The position numbers were made by a program, and so were the translations under genes. A stretch of DNA of 64,000 bases from NCBI GenBank assembly GCA_030533445.1, contig CM060065.1, positions 4,018,341 through 4,082,340 of the forward strand. The letters are read 5' to 3'. The DNA comes from Cyprinodon diabolis. Its lineage: Eukaryota; Chordata; Actinopteri; Cyprinodontiformes; Cyprinodontidae. A model generated the notes under the pieces. That model made no database searches. It saw nothing but the letters and a program-made list of their open reading frames with translations, and had not been told where the DNA came from. This document shows, one piece after another, positions 1-13,479 of the stretch. How positions within the stretch are numbered: position 1 is the first letter of the stretch; every line of letters starts with the position of its first letter.

Positions 1-1166
1 GCTCTGTCGGCAGCAGCGGGCACCATCAGCTACACCTATGTCAGGCTCTGTTGGCAGCAGTACCCACCATCAGCCACTTCGATGTCAGGCTCTGCCGGCA
101 GCAGCGGGCACCATCAGCCACTCCGATGTCAGGGCTCTGTCGGCAGCAGCGGGCACCATCAGCCACTCCGATGTCAGGCTCTGTCGGCCCTCTGCCGGCA
201 GCAGCAGGCACCATCAGCCACTCCAATGTCAGGCTCTGCCGGCAGCAGCGGGCACCATCAGCCACTCCGATGTCAGGCTCTGTCGGCAGCAGCGGGCACC
301 ATCAGCCACTCCGATGTCAGGCTCTGCCGGCGGCAGTAGCCAACATCAGCCACTCCGATGTCAGGCTCTGTCGGCAGCAGTAGCCACCATCAGCCACTCC
401 GATGTCAGGCTCTGTTGGCAGCAGCGGGCACCATCAGCCACTCCGATGTCAGGCTCTGTCGGCAGCAGTAGCCACCATCAGCCACTCCGATGTCAGGCTC
501 TGTCGGCAGCAGCGGGCACCATCAGCCACTCCGATGTCAGGCTCTGCCGGCAGCAGAAGCCAACATCAGCCACTCCGATGTCAGGCTCTGTCGGCAGCAG
601 TAGCCACCATCAGCCACTCCGATGTCAGGCTCTTCCGGCAGCAGCGGGCACCATCAGCCACTCCGATGTCAGGCTCTCCCGGCAGCAGCGGGCACCATCA
701 GCCACTCCGATGTCAGGCTCTAGCGGGCACCATCAGCCACTCCGATGTCAGGCTCTGCCGGCAGCAGTAGCCACCATCAGCCACTCCGATGTCAGGCTCT
801 TTCGGCAGCAGTAGCCACCATCAGCCACTCCGATGTCAGGCTCTCCCGGCAGCAGCGGGCACCATCAGCCACCCCGATGTCAGGCTCTAGCGGGCACCAT
901 CAGCCACTCCGATGTCAGGCTCTGCCGGCAGCAGCAGGCACCATCAGCCACTCCGATGTCAGGCTCTGTCGGCAGCAGCGGGCACCATCAGCCACTCCGA
1001 TGTCAGGCTCTGTCGGCAGCAGTAGCCACCATCAGCCACTCCGATGTCAGGCTCTGCCAGCAGCAGTAGCCAACATCAGCCACTCCGATGTCAGGCTCTA
1101 GCGGGCACCATCAGCCACTCCGATGTGAGGCTCTGTCGGCAGCAGTAGCCACCATCAGCCACTCCG

Positions 1167-1694
1167 ATGTCAGGCTCTGCCGGCAGCAGTAGCCAACATC
1201 AGCCACTCCGATGTCAGGCTCTGTCAGCAGCAGCGGGCACCATCAGCCACTCCGATGCCAGGCTCTGTCGGCAGCAGCGGGCACCATCAGCCACTCCGAT
1301 GTCAGGCTCTGTCGGCAGCAGCGGGCACCATCAGCCACTCCGATGTCAGGCTCTGTCGGCAGCAGTGGCCACCATCAGCCACTCCGATGTCAGGCTCTGC
1401 CGGCAGCAGTAGCCAACATCAGCCACTCCGATGTCAGGCTCTGTCGGCAGCAGTAGCCAACATCAGCCACTCCGATGTCAGGCTCTGTCAGCAGCAGCGG
1501 GCACCATCAGCCACTCCGATGCCAGGCTCTGTCGGCAGCAGCGGGCACCATCAGCCACTCCGATGTCAGGCTCTGTCGGCAGCAGCGGGCACCATCAGCC
1601 ACTCCGATGTCAGGCTCTGTCGGCAGCAGTGGCCACCATCAGCCACTCCGATGTCAGGCTCTGCCGGCAGCAGTAGCCAACATCAGCCACTCCG
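1167..1694. repeat. 264-bp higher-order repeat, two copies, inside the 44-bp array
   Basis: Positions 1167-1430 and 1431-1694 are consecutive near-identical blocks of six 44-bp units. Both contain the same rare variants in the same order: a TGTCAGCAGCAG unit, then a unit with GATGCCAGG instead of GATGTCAGG, then a TGGCCACC unit. The shared order shows duplication of a multi-unit block, not independent mutation of single units. Confidence 0.85.
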
Positions 1695-4600
1695 ATGTCA
1701 GGCTCTGTCGGCAGCAGTAGCCACCATCAGCCACTCCGATGTCAGGCTATGCCGGCAGCAGCGGGCACCATCAGCCACTCCGATGTCAGGCTCTGCCGGC
1801 AGAGGCGGGCACCATCAGCCAATCCGATGTTAGGCTCTGTCGGCAGCAGCGGGCACCATCAGCCACTCCGATGTCAGGCTCTGCCGGCAGCAGCGGGCAC
1901 CATCAGCCACTCCGATGTCAGGCTCTGTCGGCAGCAGTAGCCACCATCAGCCACTCCGATGTCAGGGCTCTGCCGGTAGCAGCGGGCACCATCAGCCACT
2001 CCGATGTCAGGCTCTGTCGGCAGCAGCGGGCACCATCAGCCAATCCGATGTCAAGCTCTGTCGGCCCTCTGTCGGCAGCAGCGGGCACCATCAGCTACTC
2101 CGATGTCAGGGCTCTGCCGGCAGCAGCGGGCACCATCAGCCACTCCTATGTCAGGCTCTGTCGGCCCTCTGTCGGCAGCTGCGGGCACCATAAGCCACTC
2201 CGATGTCAGGCTCTGTCGGCCCTCTGTCGGAAGCAGCGGGCACCATCAGCCACTCCGATGTCAGGCTCTGTCGGCCCTCTGCCGGCAGCAGCAGGCACCA
2301 TCAGCCACTCCAATGTCAGGCTCTGCCGGCAGCAGCGGGCACCATCAGCCACTCCGATGTCAGGGCTCTGTCGGCAGCAGCGGGCACCATCAGCCACTCC
2401 GATGTCAGGCTCTGTCGGCCCTCTGTCGGCAGCAGTAGCCACCATCAGCCAGTCCGATGTCAGGCTCTGTCGGCAGCAGCGGGCACCATCAGCCACACCG
2501 ATGTCAGGCTATGTCGGCAGCAGCGGGCACCATCAGCCACTCCGATGTCAGGCTCTGTCGGCAGCAGTAGCCACCATCAGCCACTCCGATGTCAGGCTCT
2601 GTCGGCAGCAGCGGGCACCATCAGCCACTCCGATATCAGGCTCTGTCGGCAGCAGTAGCCACCATCAGCCACTCCGATGTCAGGCTCTGCCGGCAGCAGC
2701 GGGCACCATCAGCCACTCCGATGTCAGGCTCTGCTGGCAGCAGTAGCCAACATCAGCCACTCCGATGTCATGCTCTGTCGGCAGCAGTAGCCACCATCAG
2801 CCACTCTGATGTCAGGCTCTGTCGGCAGCAGCGGGCACCATCAGCCACTCCGATGTCAGGCTCTGTCGGCAGCAGTAGCCACCATCAGCCACTCTGATGT
2901 CAGGCTCTGTCGGCAGCAGCGGGCACCATCAGCCACTCCGATGTCAGGCTCTGCCGGCAGCAGTAGCCAACATCAGCCACTCCGATGTCAGGCTCTGTCG
3001 GCAGCAGTAGCCACCATCAGCCACTCCGATGTCAGGCTCTGCCGGCAGCAGCGGGCACCATCAGCCACTCCGATGTCAGGCTCTCCCGGCAGCAGCGGGC
3101 ACCATCAGCCACTCCGATGTCAGGCTCTAGCGGGCACCATCAGCCACTCCGATGTCAGGCTCTGTCGGCAGCAGCGGGCACCATCAGCCACTCCGATGTC
3201 AGGCTCTGTCGGCGGCAGCGGGCACCATCAGCCACTCCGATGTCAGGCTCTGTCGGCAGCAGTAGCCACCATCAGCCACTCCGATGTCAGGCTATGCCGG
3301 CAGCAGTAGCCAACATCAGCCACTCCGATGTCAGGCTCTGTCGGCAGCAGCTGGCACCATCAGCCACTCCGATGTCAGGCTCTGCCGGCAGCAGTAGCCA
3401 CCATCAGCCACTCCGATGTCAGGCTCTGTCGGCAGCAGTAGCCACCATCAGCCACTCCGATGTCAGGCTCTGCCGGCAGCAGCGGGCACCATCAGCCACT
3501 CCGATGTCAGGCTCTCCCGGCAGCAGCGGGCACCATCAGCCACTCCGATGTCAGGCTCTAGCGGGCACCATCAGCCACTCCGATGTCAGGCTCTGCCGGC
3601 AGCAGTAGCCAACATCAGCCACTCCGATGTCAGGCTCTGTCGGCAGCAGTAGCCACCATAAGCCACTCCGATGTCAGGCTCTGTCGGCAGCAGCGGGCAC
3701 CATCAGCCACTCCGATATCAGGCTCTGTCGGCAGCAGTAGCCACCATCAGCCAGTCCGATGTCAGGCTCTGCCGGCAGCAGCGGGCACCATCAGCCACTC
3801 CGATGTCAGGCTCTGCCGGCAGCAGCGGGCACCATCAGCCACTCCGATGTCAGGCTCTCCCGGCAGCAGCGGGCACCATCAGCCACTCCGATGTCAGGCT
3901 CTAGCGGGCACCATCAGCCACTCCGATGTCAGGCTCTGTCGGCAGCAGCGGGCACCATCAGCCACTCCGATGTCAGGCTCTGTCGGCGGCAGCGGGCACC
4001 ATCAGCCACTCCGATGTCAGGCTCTGTCGGCAGCAGTAGCCACCATCAGCCACTCCGATGTCAGGCTCTGCCGGCAGCAGTAGCCAACATCAGCCACTCC
4101 GATGTCAGGCTCTGTCGGCAGCAGTAGCCACCATCAGCCACTCCGATGTCAGGCTCTGCCGGCAGCAGTAGACAACATCAGCCACTCCGATGTCAGGCTC
4201 TGTCGGCAGCAGTAGCCACCATCAGCCACTCCGATGTCAGGCTATGCCGGCAGCAGCGTTCACCATCAGCCACTCCGATGTCAGGCTCTGTCGGCAGCAG
4301 CTGGCACCATCAGCCACTCCGATGTCAGGCTCTGCCGGCAGCAGCGGGCACCATCAGCCACTCCGATGTCAGGCTCTCCCGGCAGCAGCGGGCACCATCA
4401 GCCACTCCGATGTCAGGCTCTAGCGGGCACCATCAGCCACTCCGATGTCAGGCTCTGCCGGCAGCAGCAGGCACCATCAGCCACTCCGATGTCAGGCTCT
4501 GTCGGCAGCAGCGGGCACCATCAGCCACTCCGATGTCAGGCTCTGTCGGCGGCAGCGGGCACCATCAGCCACTCCGATGTCAGGCTCTGTCGGCAGCAGT

Positions 4601-6599
4601 AGCCACCATCAGCCACTCCGATGTCAGGCTCTGCCGGCAGCAGTAGCCAACATCAGCCACTCCGATGTCAGGCTCTGTCGGCAGCAGTAGCCACCATCAG
4701 CCACTCCGATGTCAGGCTCTGCCGGCAGCAGTAGCCAACATCAGCCACTCCGATGTCAGGCTCTGTCGGCAGCAGTAGCCACCATCAGCCACTCCGATGT
4801 CAGGCTATGCCGGCAGCAGCGTTCACCATCAGCCACTCCGATGTCAGGCTCTGCCGGCAGCAGCGGGCACCATCAGCCACTCCGATGTCAGGCTCTCCCG
4901 GCAGCAGCGGGCACCATCAGCCACTCCGATGTCAGGCTCTAGCGGGCACCATCAGCCACTCCGATGTCAGGCTCTGCCGGCAGCAGTAGCCAACATCAGC
5001 CACTCCGATGTCAGGCTCTGTCGGCAGCAGTAGCCACCATCAGCCACTCCGATGTCAGGCTCTGCCGGCAGCAGCGGGCACCATCAGCCACTCCGATGTC
5101 AGGCTCTCCCGGCAGCAGCGGGCACCATCAGCCACTCCGATGTCAGGCTCTAGCGGGCACCATCAGCCACTCCGATGTCAGGCTCTGCCGGCAGCAGCAG
5201 GCACCATCAGCCACTCCGATGTCAGGCTCTGTCGGCAGCAGCGGGCACCATCAGCCACTCCGATGTCAGGCTCTGTCGGCGGCAGCGGGCACCATCAGCC
5301 ACTCCAATGTCAGGCTCTGTCGGAAGCAGTAGCCACCATCAGCCACTCCGATGTCAGGCTCTGTCGGCAGCAGCGGGCACCATCAGCCACTCCGATGTCA
5401 GGCTCTGTCGGCAGCAGTAGCCACCATCAGCCACTCCGATGTCAGGCTATGCCGGCAGCAGCGGGCACCATCAGCCACTCCGATGTCAGGCTCTGCCGGC
5501 AGCAGCGGGCACCATCATCCAATCCGATGTCAGGCTCTGTCGGCAGCAGCGGGCACCATCAGCCACTCCGATGTCAGGCTCTGCCGGCAGCAGCGGGCAC
5601 CATCAGCCACTCCGATGTCATGCTCTATCGGCAGCAGTAGCCACCATCAGCCACTCCGATGTCAGGGCTCTGCCGGCAGCAGCGGGCACCATCAGCCACT
5701 CCGATGTCAGGCTCTGTCGGCCCTCTGTCGGCAGCAGCGGGCACCATCAGCCACTCCGATGCCAAGCTCTGTCGGCAGCAGCAGGCACCATCAGCCACTC
5801 CAATGTCAGGCTCTGTCGGCCCTCTGTCGGCAGCAGCGGGCACCATCAGCCACTCCGATGTCAGGCTCTGTCGGCCCTCTGTCGGCAGCAGCGTGCACCA
5901 TCAGCCACTCCGATGTCAGGCTCTGTCGGCCCTCTGCCGGCAGCAGCGGGCACCATCAGCCACTCCAATGTCAGGCTCTGCCGGCAGCAGCGGGCACCAT
6001 CAGCCACTCCGATGTCAGGGCTCTGTTGGCAGCAGCGGGCACCATCAGCCACTCCGATGTCAGGCTCTGTCGGCCCTCTGCCGGCAGCAGCGGGCACCAT
6101 CAGCCACTCCAATGTCAGGCTCTGTCGGCAGCAGTAGCCACCATCAGCCACTCCGATGTCAGGCTCTGTCGGCCCTCTGTCGGCAGCAGCGGGCACCATC
6201 AGCCACTCCGATGTCAGGCTCTGTCGGCCCTCTTTCGGCAGCAGCGTGCACCATCAGCCACTCCGATGTCAGGCTCTGTCGGCCCTCTGCCGGCAGCAGC
6301 GGGCACCATCAGCCACTCCAATGTCAGGCTCTGCCGGCAGCAGCGGGCACCATCAGCCACTCCGATGTCAGGGCTCTGTTGGCAGCAGCGGGCACCATCA
6401 GCCACTCCGATGTCAGGCTCTGTCGGCCCTCTGCCGGCAGCAGCGGGCACCATCAGCCACTCCAATGTCAGGCTCTGTAGGCAGCAGTAGCCACCATCAG
6501 CCACTCCGATGTCAGGCTATGCCGGCAGCAGCGTTCACCATCAGCCACTCCGATGTCAGGCTCTGTGGGCAGCAGCTGGCACCATCAGCCACTCCGATG

Positions 6600-8660
6600 T
6601 CAGGCTCTGCCGGCAGCAGTAGCCAACATCAGCCACTCCGATGTCAGGCTCTGTCGGCAGCAGCGTTCACCATCAGCCACTCCGATGTCAGGCTCTGCCG
6701 GCAGCAGCTGGCACCATCAGCCACTCCGATGTCAGGCTCTCCCGGCAGCAGCGGGCACCATCAGCCACTCCGATGTCAGGCTCTAGCGGGCACCATCAGC
6801 CACTCCGATGTCAGGCTCTGCCGGCAGCAGTAGCCAACATCAGCCACTCCGATGTCAGGCTCTGTCGGCAGCAGTAGCCACCATCAGCCACTCCGATGTC
6901 AGGCTCTGCCGGCAGCAGCGGGCACCATCAGCCACTCCGATGTCAGGCTCTCCCGGCAGCAGCGGGCACCATCAGCCACTCCGATGTCAGGCTCTAGCGG
7001 GCACCATCAGCCACTCCGATGTCAGGCTCTGCCGGCAGCAGCAGGCACCATCAGCCACTCCGATGTCAGGCTCTGTCGGCAGCAGCGGGCACCATCAGCC
7101 ACTCCGATGTCAGGCTCTGTCGGCGGCAGCGGGCACCATCAGCCACTCCGATGTCAGGCTCTGTCGGCAGCAGTAGCCACCATCAGCCACTCCGATGTCA
7201 GGCTCTGTCGGCAGCAGCGGGCACCATCAGCCACTCCGATGTCAGGCTCTGTCGGCAGCAGTAGCCACCATCAGCCACTCCGATGTCAGGCTCTGCTGGC
7301 AGCAGTAGCCAACATCAGCCACTCCGATGTCAGGCTCTGTCGGCAGCAGTAGCCACCATCAGCCACTCCGATGTCAGGCTATGCCGGCAGCAGCGGGCAC
7401 CATCAGCCACTCCGATGTCAGGCTCTGCCGGCAGCAGCGGGCACCATCAGCCAATCCGATGTCAGGCTCTGTCGGCAGCAGCGGGCACCATCAGCCACTC
7501 CGATGTCAGGCTCTGCCGGCAGCAGCGGGCACCATCAGCCACTCCGATGTCATGCTCTATCGGCAGCAGTAGCCACCATCAGCCACTCCGATGTCAGGGC
7601 TCTGCCGGCAGCAGCGGGCAACATCAGCCACTCCGATGTCAGGCTCTGTCGGCCCTCTGTCGGCAGCAGCGGGCACCATCAGCCACTCCGATGTCAGGCT
7701 CTGTCGGCAGCAGCGGGCACCATCAGCCACTCCGATGTCATGCTCTATCGGCAGCAGTAGCCACCATCAGCCACTCCGATGTCAGGGCTCTGCCGGCAGC
7801 AGCGGGCACCATCAGCCACTCCGATGTCAGGCTCTGTCGGCCCTCTGTCGGCAGCAGCGGGCACCATCAGCCACTCCGATGTCAAGCTCTGTCGGCAGCA
7901 GCAGCCACCATCAGCCACTCCAATGTCAGGCTCTGTCGGCCCTCTGTCGGCAGCAGCGGGCACCATCAGCCACTCCGATGTCAGGCTATGTCGGCCCTCT
8001 GTCGGCAGCAGCGGGCACCATCAGCCACTCCGATGTCAGGCTCTGTCGGCCCTCTGCCGGCAGCAGCGGGCACCATCAGCCACTCCAATGTCAGGCTCTG
8101 CCGGCAGCAGCGGGCACCATCAGCCACTCCGATGTCAGGGCTCTGTTGGCAGGAGCGGGCACCATCAGCCACTCCGATGTCAGGCTCTGTCGGCCCTCTG
8201 CCGGCAGCAGCGGGCACCATCAGCCACTCCAATGTCAGGCTCTGCCGGCAGCAGCGGGCACCATCAGCCACTCCGATGTCAGGCTCTGTCGGCAGCAGTA
8301 GCCACCATCAGCCACTCTGATTTCAGGCTCTGTCAGCCCTCTGTCGGCAGCAGCGGGCACCATCAGCCACTCCGATGTCAGGCTCTGTCGGCAGCAGTAG
8401 CCACCATCAGCCACTCCGATATCAGGCTCTGCCGGCAGCAGCGGGCACCATCAGCCACTCCAATGTCAGGCTCTGCCGGCAGCAGCGGGCACCATCAGCC
8501 ACTCCGATGTCAGGCTCTGTCGGCAGCAGCGGGCACCATCAGCCACTCCGATGTCAGGGCTCTGTCGGCAGCAGCGGGCACCATCAGCCACTCCGATGTC
8601 AGGCTCTGTCGGCCCTCTGCCGGCAGCAGCGGGCACCATCAGCCACTCCAATGTCAGGCT
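6600..8660. repeat. Higher-order repeat, copy A (offset 2309 bp)
   Basis: This block recurs 2309 bp downstream at 8909-10969. It keeps the same succession of 35-, 44-, 45- and 55-bp unit types and the same diagnostic variants: GCAGCGTTCACC units, the CATGCTCTATCGG unit, GATTTCAGG, and the double GTCGGCCCTCTG units. A related but less exact version lies about 1844-1932 bp further upstream (around 5008-6500), so the local array grew in several rounds. Edges are approximate because every unit is similar. Confidence 0.8.
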
Positions 8661-8908
8661 CTGTCGGCAGCAGTAGCCACCATCAGCCACTCCGATGTCA
8701 GGCTATGCCGGCAGCAGCTGGCACCATCAGCCACTCCGATGTCAGGCTCTGCCGGCAGCAGTAGCCAACATCAGCCACTCCGATGTCAGGCTCTGTCGGC
8801 AGCAGTAGCCACCATCAGCCACTCCGATGTCAGGCTCTTCCGGCAGCAGCGGGCAGCATCAGCCACTCCGATGTCAGGCTCTAGCGGGCACCATCAGCCA
8901 CTCCGATG

Positions 8909-10969
8909 TCAGGCTCTGCCGGCAGCAGTAGCCAACATCAGCCACTCCGATGTCAGGCTCTGTCGGCAGCAGCGTTCACCATCAGCCACCCCGATGTCAG
9001 GCTCTGCCGGCAGCAGCTGGCACCATCAGCCACTCCGATGTCAGGCTCTCCCGGCAGCAGCGGGCACCATCAGCCACTCCGATGTCAGGCTCTAGCGGGC
9101 ACCATCAGCCACTCCGATGTCAGGCTCTGCCGGCAGCAGTAGCCAACATCAGCCACTCCGATGTCAGGCTCTGTCGGCAGCAGTAGCCACCATCAGCCAC
9201 TCCGATGTCAGGCTCTGCCGGCAGCAGCGGGCACCATCAGCCACTCCGATGTCAGGCTCTCCCGGCAGCAGCGGGCACCATCAGCCACTCCGATGTCAGG
9301 CTCTAGCGGGCACCATCAGCCACTCCGATGTCAGGCTCTGCCGGCAGCAGCAGGCACCATCAGCCACTCCGATGTCAGGCTCTGTCGGCAGCAGCGGGCA
9401 CCATCAGCCACTCCGATGTCAGGCTCTGTCGGCGGCAGCGGGCACCATCAGCCACTCCGATGTCAGGCTCTGTCGGCAGCAGTAGCCACCATCAGCCACT
9501 CCGATGTCAGGCTCTGTCGGCAGCAGCGGGCACCATCAGCCACTCCGATGTCAGGCTCTGTCGGCAGCAGTAGCCACCATCAGCCACTCCGATGTCAGGC
9601 TCTGCCGGCAGCAGTAGCCAACATCAGCCACTCCGATGTCAGGCTCTGTCGGCAGCAGTAGCCACCATCAGCCACTCCGATGTCAGGCTATGCCGGCAGC
9701 AGCGGGCACCATCAGCCACTCCGATGTCAGGCTCTGCCGGCAGCAGCGGGCACCATCAGCCAATCCGATGTCAGGCTCTGTCGGCAGCAGCGGTTACCAT
9801 CAGTCACTCCGATGTCAGGCTCTGCCGGCAGCAGCGGGCACCATCAGCCACTCCGATGTCATGCTCTATCGGCAGCAGTAGCCAGCATCAGCCACTCCGA
9901 TGTCAGGGCTCTGCCGGCAGCAGCGGGCACCATCAGCCACTCCGATGTCAGGCTCTGTCGGCCCTCTGTCGGCAGCAGCGGGCACCATCAGCCACTCCGA
10001 TGTCAGGCTCTGTCGGCAGCAGCGGGCACCATCAGCCACTCCGATGTCATGCTCTATCGGCAGCAGTAGCCACCATCAGCCACTCCGATGTCAGGGCTCT
10101 GCCGGCAGCAGCGGGCACCATCAGCCACTCCGATGTCAGGCTCTGTCGGCCCTCTGTCTGCAGCAGCGGGCACCATCAGCCACTCCGATGTCAAGCTCTG
10201 TCGGCAGCAGCAGGCACCATCAGCCACTCCAATGTCAGGCTCTGTCGGCCCTCTGTCGGCAGCAGCGGGCACCATCAGCCACTCCGATGTCAGGCTCTGT
10301 CGGCCCTCTGTCGGCAGCAGCGGGCACCATCAGCCACTCCGATGTCAGGCTCTGTCGGCCCTCTGCCGGCAGCAGCGGGCACCATCAGCCACTCCAATGT
10401 CAGGCTCTGCCGGCAGCAGCGGGCACCATCAGCCACTCCGATGTCAGGGCTCTGTTGGCAGCAGCGGGCACCATCAGCCACTCCGATGTCAGGCTCTGTC
10501 GGCCCTCTGCCGGCAGCAGCGGGCACCATCAGCCACTCCAATGTCAGGCTCTGCCGGCAGCAGCGGGCACCATCAGCCACTCAGATGTCAGGCTCTGTCG
10601 GCAGCAGTAGCCACCATCAGCCACTCTGATTTCAGGCTCTGTCGGCCCTCTGTCGGCAGCAGCGGGCACCATCAGCCACTCCGATGTCAGGCTCTGTCGG
10701 CAGCAGTAGCCACCATCAGCCACTCCGATATCAGGCTCTGCCGGCAGCAGCGGGCACCATCAGCCACTCCAATGTCAGGCTCTGCCGGCAGCAGCGGGCA
10801 CCATCAGCCACTCCGATGTCAGGCTCTGTCGGCAGCAGCGGGCACCATCAGCCACTCCGATGTCAGGGCTCTGTCGGCAGCGGCGGGCACCATCAGCCAC
10901 TCCGATGTCAGGCTCTGTCGGCCCTCTGCCGGCAGCAGCGGGCACCATCAGCCACTCCAATGTCAGGCT
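8909..10969. repeat. Higher-order repeat, copy B (offset 2309 bp)
   Basis: This is the second copy of the block at 6600-8660, with only scattered substitutions (for example CACTCAGATG at about 10580, and GGTTACCATCAGTCACTCC at about 9792). The two copies stop matching at about 8660/10969, where copy A passes into TAGCCACC units and copy B into CGGGCACC units. Confidence 0.8.
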
Positions 10970-11059
10970 CTGCCGGCAGCAGCGGGCACCATCAGCCACT
11001 CCGATGTCAGGCTCTGTCGGCAGCAGTAGCCACCATCAGCCACTCCGATGTCAGGCTCT

Positions 11060-13479
11060 GCCGGCAGCAGCGGGCACCATTAGCCACTCCGATGTCAGGC
11101 TCTGTCGGCAGCAGCGGGCACCATCAGCTACTCCGATGTCAGGCTCTGTTGGCAGCAGTACCCACCATCAGCCACTCCGATGTCAGGCTCGCCGGCAGCA
11201 GCGGGTACCATCAGCCACTCCAATGTCAGGCTCTGCCGGCAGCAGCGGGCACCATCAGCCACTCCAATGTCATTCTCTACCGGCAGCAGCGGGCACCATC
11301 AGCCACTCCAATGTCAGGGCTCTGTCGGCAGCAGTAGCCACCATCAGCCACTCCGATGTCAGGCTCTGTCGGCAGCAGCGGGCACCATCAGCCACTCCAA
11401 TGTCAGGCTCTGCAGGCAGCAGCGGGCACCTTCAGCCACTCCGAACTCAGGCTCTGCCAGCAGCAGCGGGCAACATCAGCCACTCCGATGTCAGGCTCTG
11501 TCGGCAGCAGCAGGCACCATCAGCCACTCCGATGTCAGGCTCTGTCGGCAGCAGCGGGCATCATCAGCTACTCCGATGTCAGGCTCTGTTGGCAGCAGTA
11601 CCCACCATCAGCCACTCCGATGTCAGGCTCTGCCGGCAGCAGCGGGCAACATCAGCCACTCCGATGTCAGGCTCTGTCGGCAGCAGCAGGCACCATCAGC
11701 CACTCCGATGTCAGGCTCTGTCGGCAGCAGCGGGCATCATCAGCTACTCCGATGTCAGGCTCTGTTGGCAGCAGTAGCCACCATCAGCCACTCCGATGTC
11801 AAGCTCTGTCGGCAGCAGAGGCCACCATCAGCCACTCCGATGTCAGGCTCTGTCGGCAGCAGTAGCCACCATCAGCCACTCCGATGTCAGGCTCTGTCGG
11901 CAGCAGCGGGCACCATCAGCCACTCCGATGTCAGGCTCTGCCGGCAGCAGCGGGCACCATCAGCCACTCCGATGTCAGGCTCTGCCGGCAACAGCAGCCA
12001 ACATCAGCCACTCCGATGTCAGGCTCTGTCGGCAGCAGCAGCCAACATCAGCCACTCCGATGTCAGGCTCTGTCGGCAGCAGTAGCCACCATCAGCCACT
12101 CCGATGTTAGGCTCTGTCGGCAGCAGCGGGCACCATCAGCCACTCCGATGTCAGGCTCTGCCGGCAGCAGTACCCACCATCAGCCACTCCGATGTCAGGC
12201 TCGCCGGCAGCAGCGGGTACCATCAGCCACTCCAATGTCAGGCTCTGCCGGCAGCAGCGGGCACCATCAGCCACTCCAATGTCAGGCTCTACCGGCAGCA
12301 GCGGGCACCATCAGCCACTCCAATGTCAGCGCTCTGTCGGCAGCAGTAGCCACCATCAGCCACTCCGATGTCAGGCTCTGTCGGCAGCAGCGGGCACCAT
12401 CAGCCACTCCAATGTCAGGCTCTGCCGGCAGCAGCGGGCACCTTCAGCCACTCCGATCTCAGGCTCTGCCAGCAGCAGCGGGCAACATCAGCCACTCCGA
12501 TGTCAGGCTCTGTCGGCAGCAGCAGGCACCATCAGCCACTCCGATGTCAGGCTCTGTTGGTGGCAGCGGGCATCATCAGCTACTCCGATGTCAGGCTCTG
12601 TCGGCAGCAGCGGGCACCATCAGCCACTCCAATGTCAGGCTCTGTCAGCAGCAGCGGGCACCATCAGCCACTCCGATGTCAGGCTCTATCAGCAGCAGCG
12701 GGCACCATCAGCCACTCCGATGTCAGGCTCTGCCGGCAGCAGCGGGCACCATCAGCCACTCCGATGTCATGCTCTGCCGGCAGCAGCGGGCACCATCAGC
12801 CACTCCGATGTCAGGCTCTGTCAGCAGCAGCGGGCACCATCAGCCACTCCGATGTCAGGCTCTGCCGGCAGCAGCGGGCACCATCAGCCACTCCGATGTC
12901 AGGCTCTGCCGGCAGCAGCGGGCACCATCAGCCACTCCGATGTCAGGCTCTGCCGGCAGCAGCGGGCACCATCAGCCACTCCGATGTCATGCTCTGCCGG
13001 CAGCAGCGGGCACCATCAGCCACTCCGATGTCAGGCTCTGTCAGCAGCAGCGGGCACCATCAGCCACTCCGATGTCAGGCTCTGTCAGCAGCAGCGGGCA
13101 CCATCAGCCACTCCGATGTCAGGCTCTGTCAGCAGCAGCGGGCACCATCAGCCACTCCGATGTCAGGCTCTCTCGGCAGCAGCGGGCACCATCAGCCACT
13201 CCGATGTCAGGCTCTGTCGGCAGCAGCGGACACCATCAGCCACTCCGATGTCAGGCTCTGTCGGCAGCAGCAGCCACCATCAGCCACTCCGACGTCAGGC
13301 TCTGCCGGCAGCAGCGGGCACCATACGCCACTCCAAAGTCAGGCTCTGCCGGCAGCAGCGGGCACCATCAGCCACTCCGATGTCAGGCTCTGTCGGCAGC
13401 AGCGGGCACCATCAGCCACTCCGATGTCAGGCTCTGTCGGCAGCAGCGGGCACAATCAGCCACTCCGATGTCAGGCTCT
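11060..13479. repeat. 2420-bp higher-order repeat, copy 1 (55 units)
   Basis: The block equals 55 x 44 bp and is followed directly by a second copy at 13480. Shared private variants fix the alignment: ACCATTAGCCACTCC, GCTCGCCGGCAGCAGCGGG (a shortened unit), CATTCTCTACCGG, GAACTCAGG, GTTGGTGGCAGCGGGCATC and ACCATACGCCACTCCAAAG. The stretch at about 12600-13450 is the most homogeneous part of the array and consists almost only of stop-free units. Confidence 0.9.
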
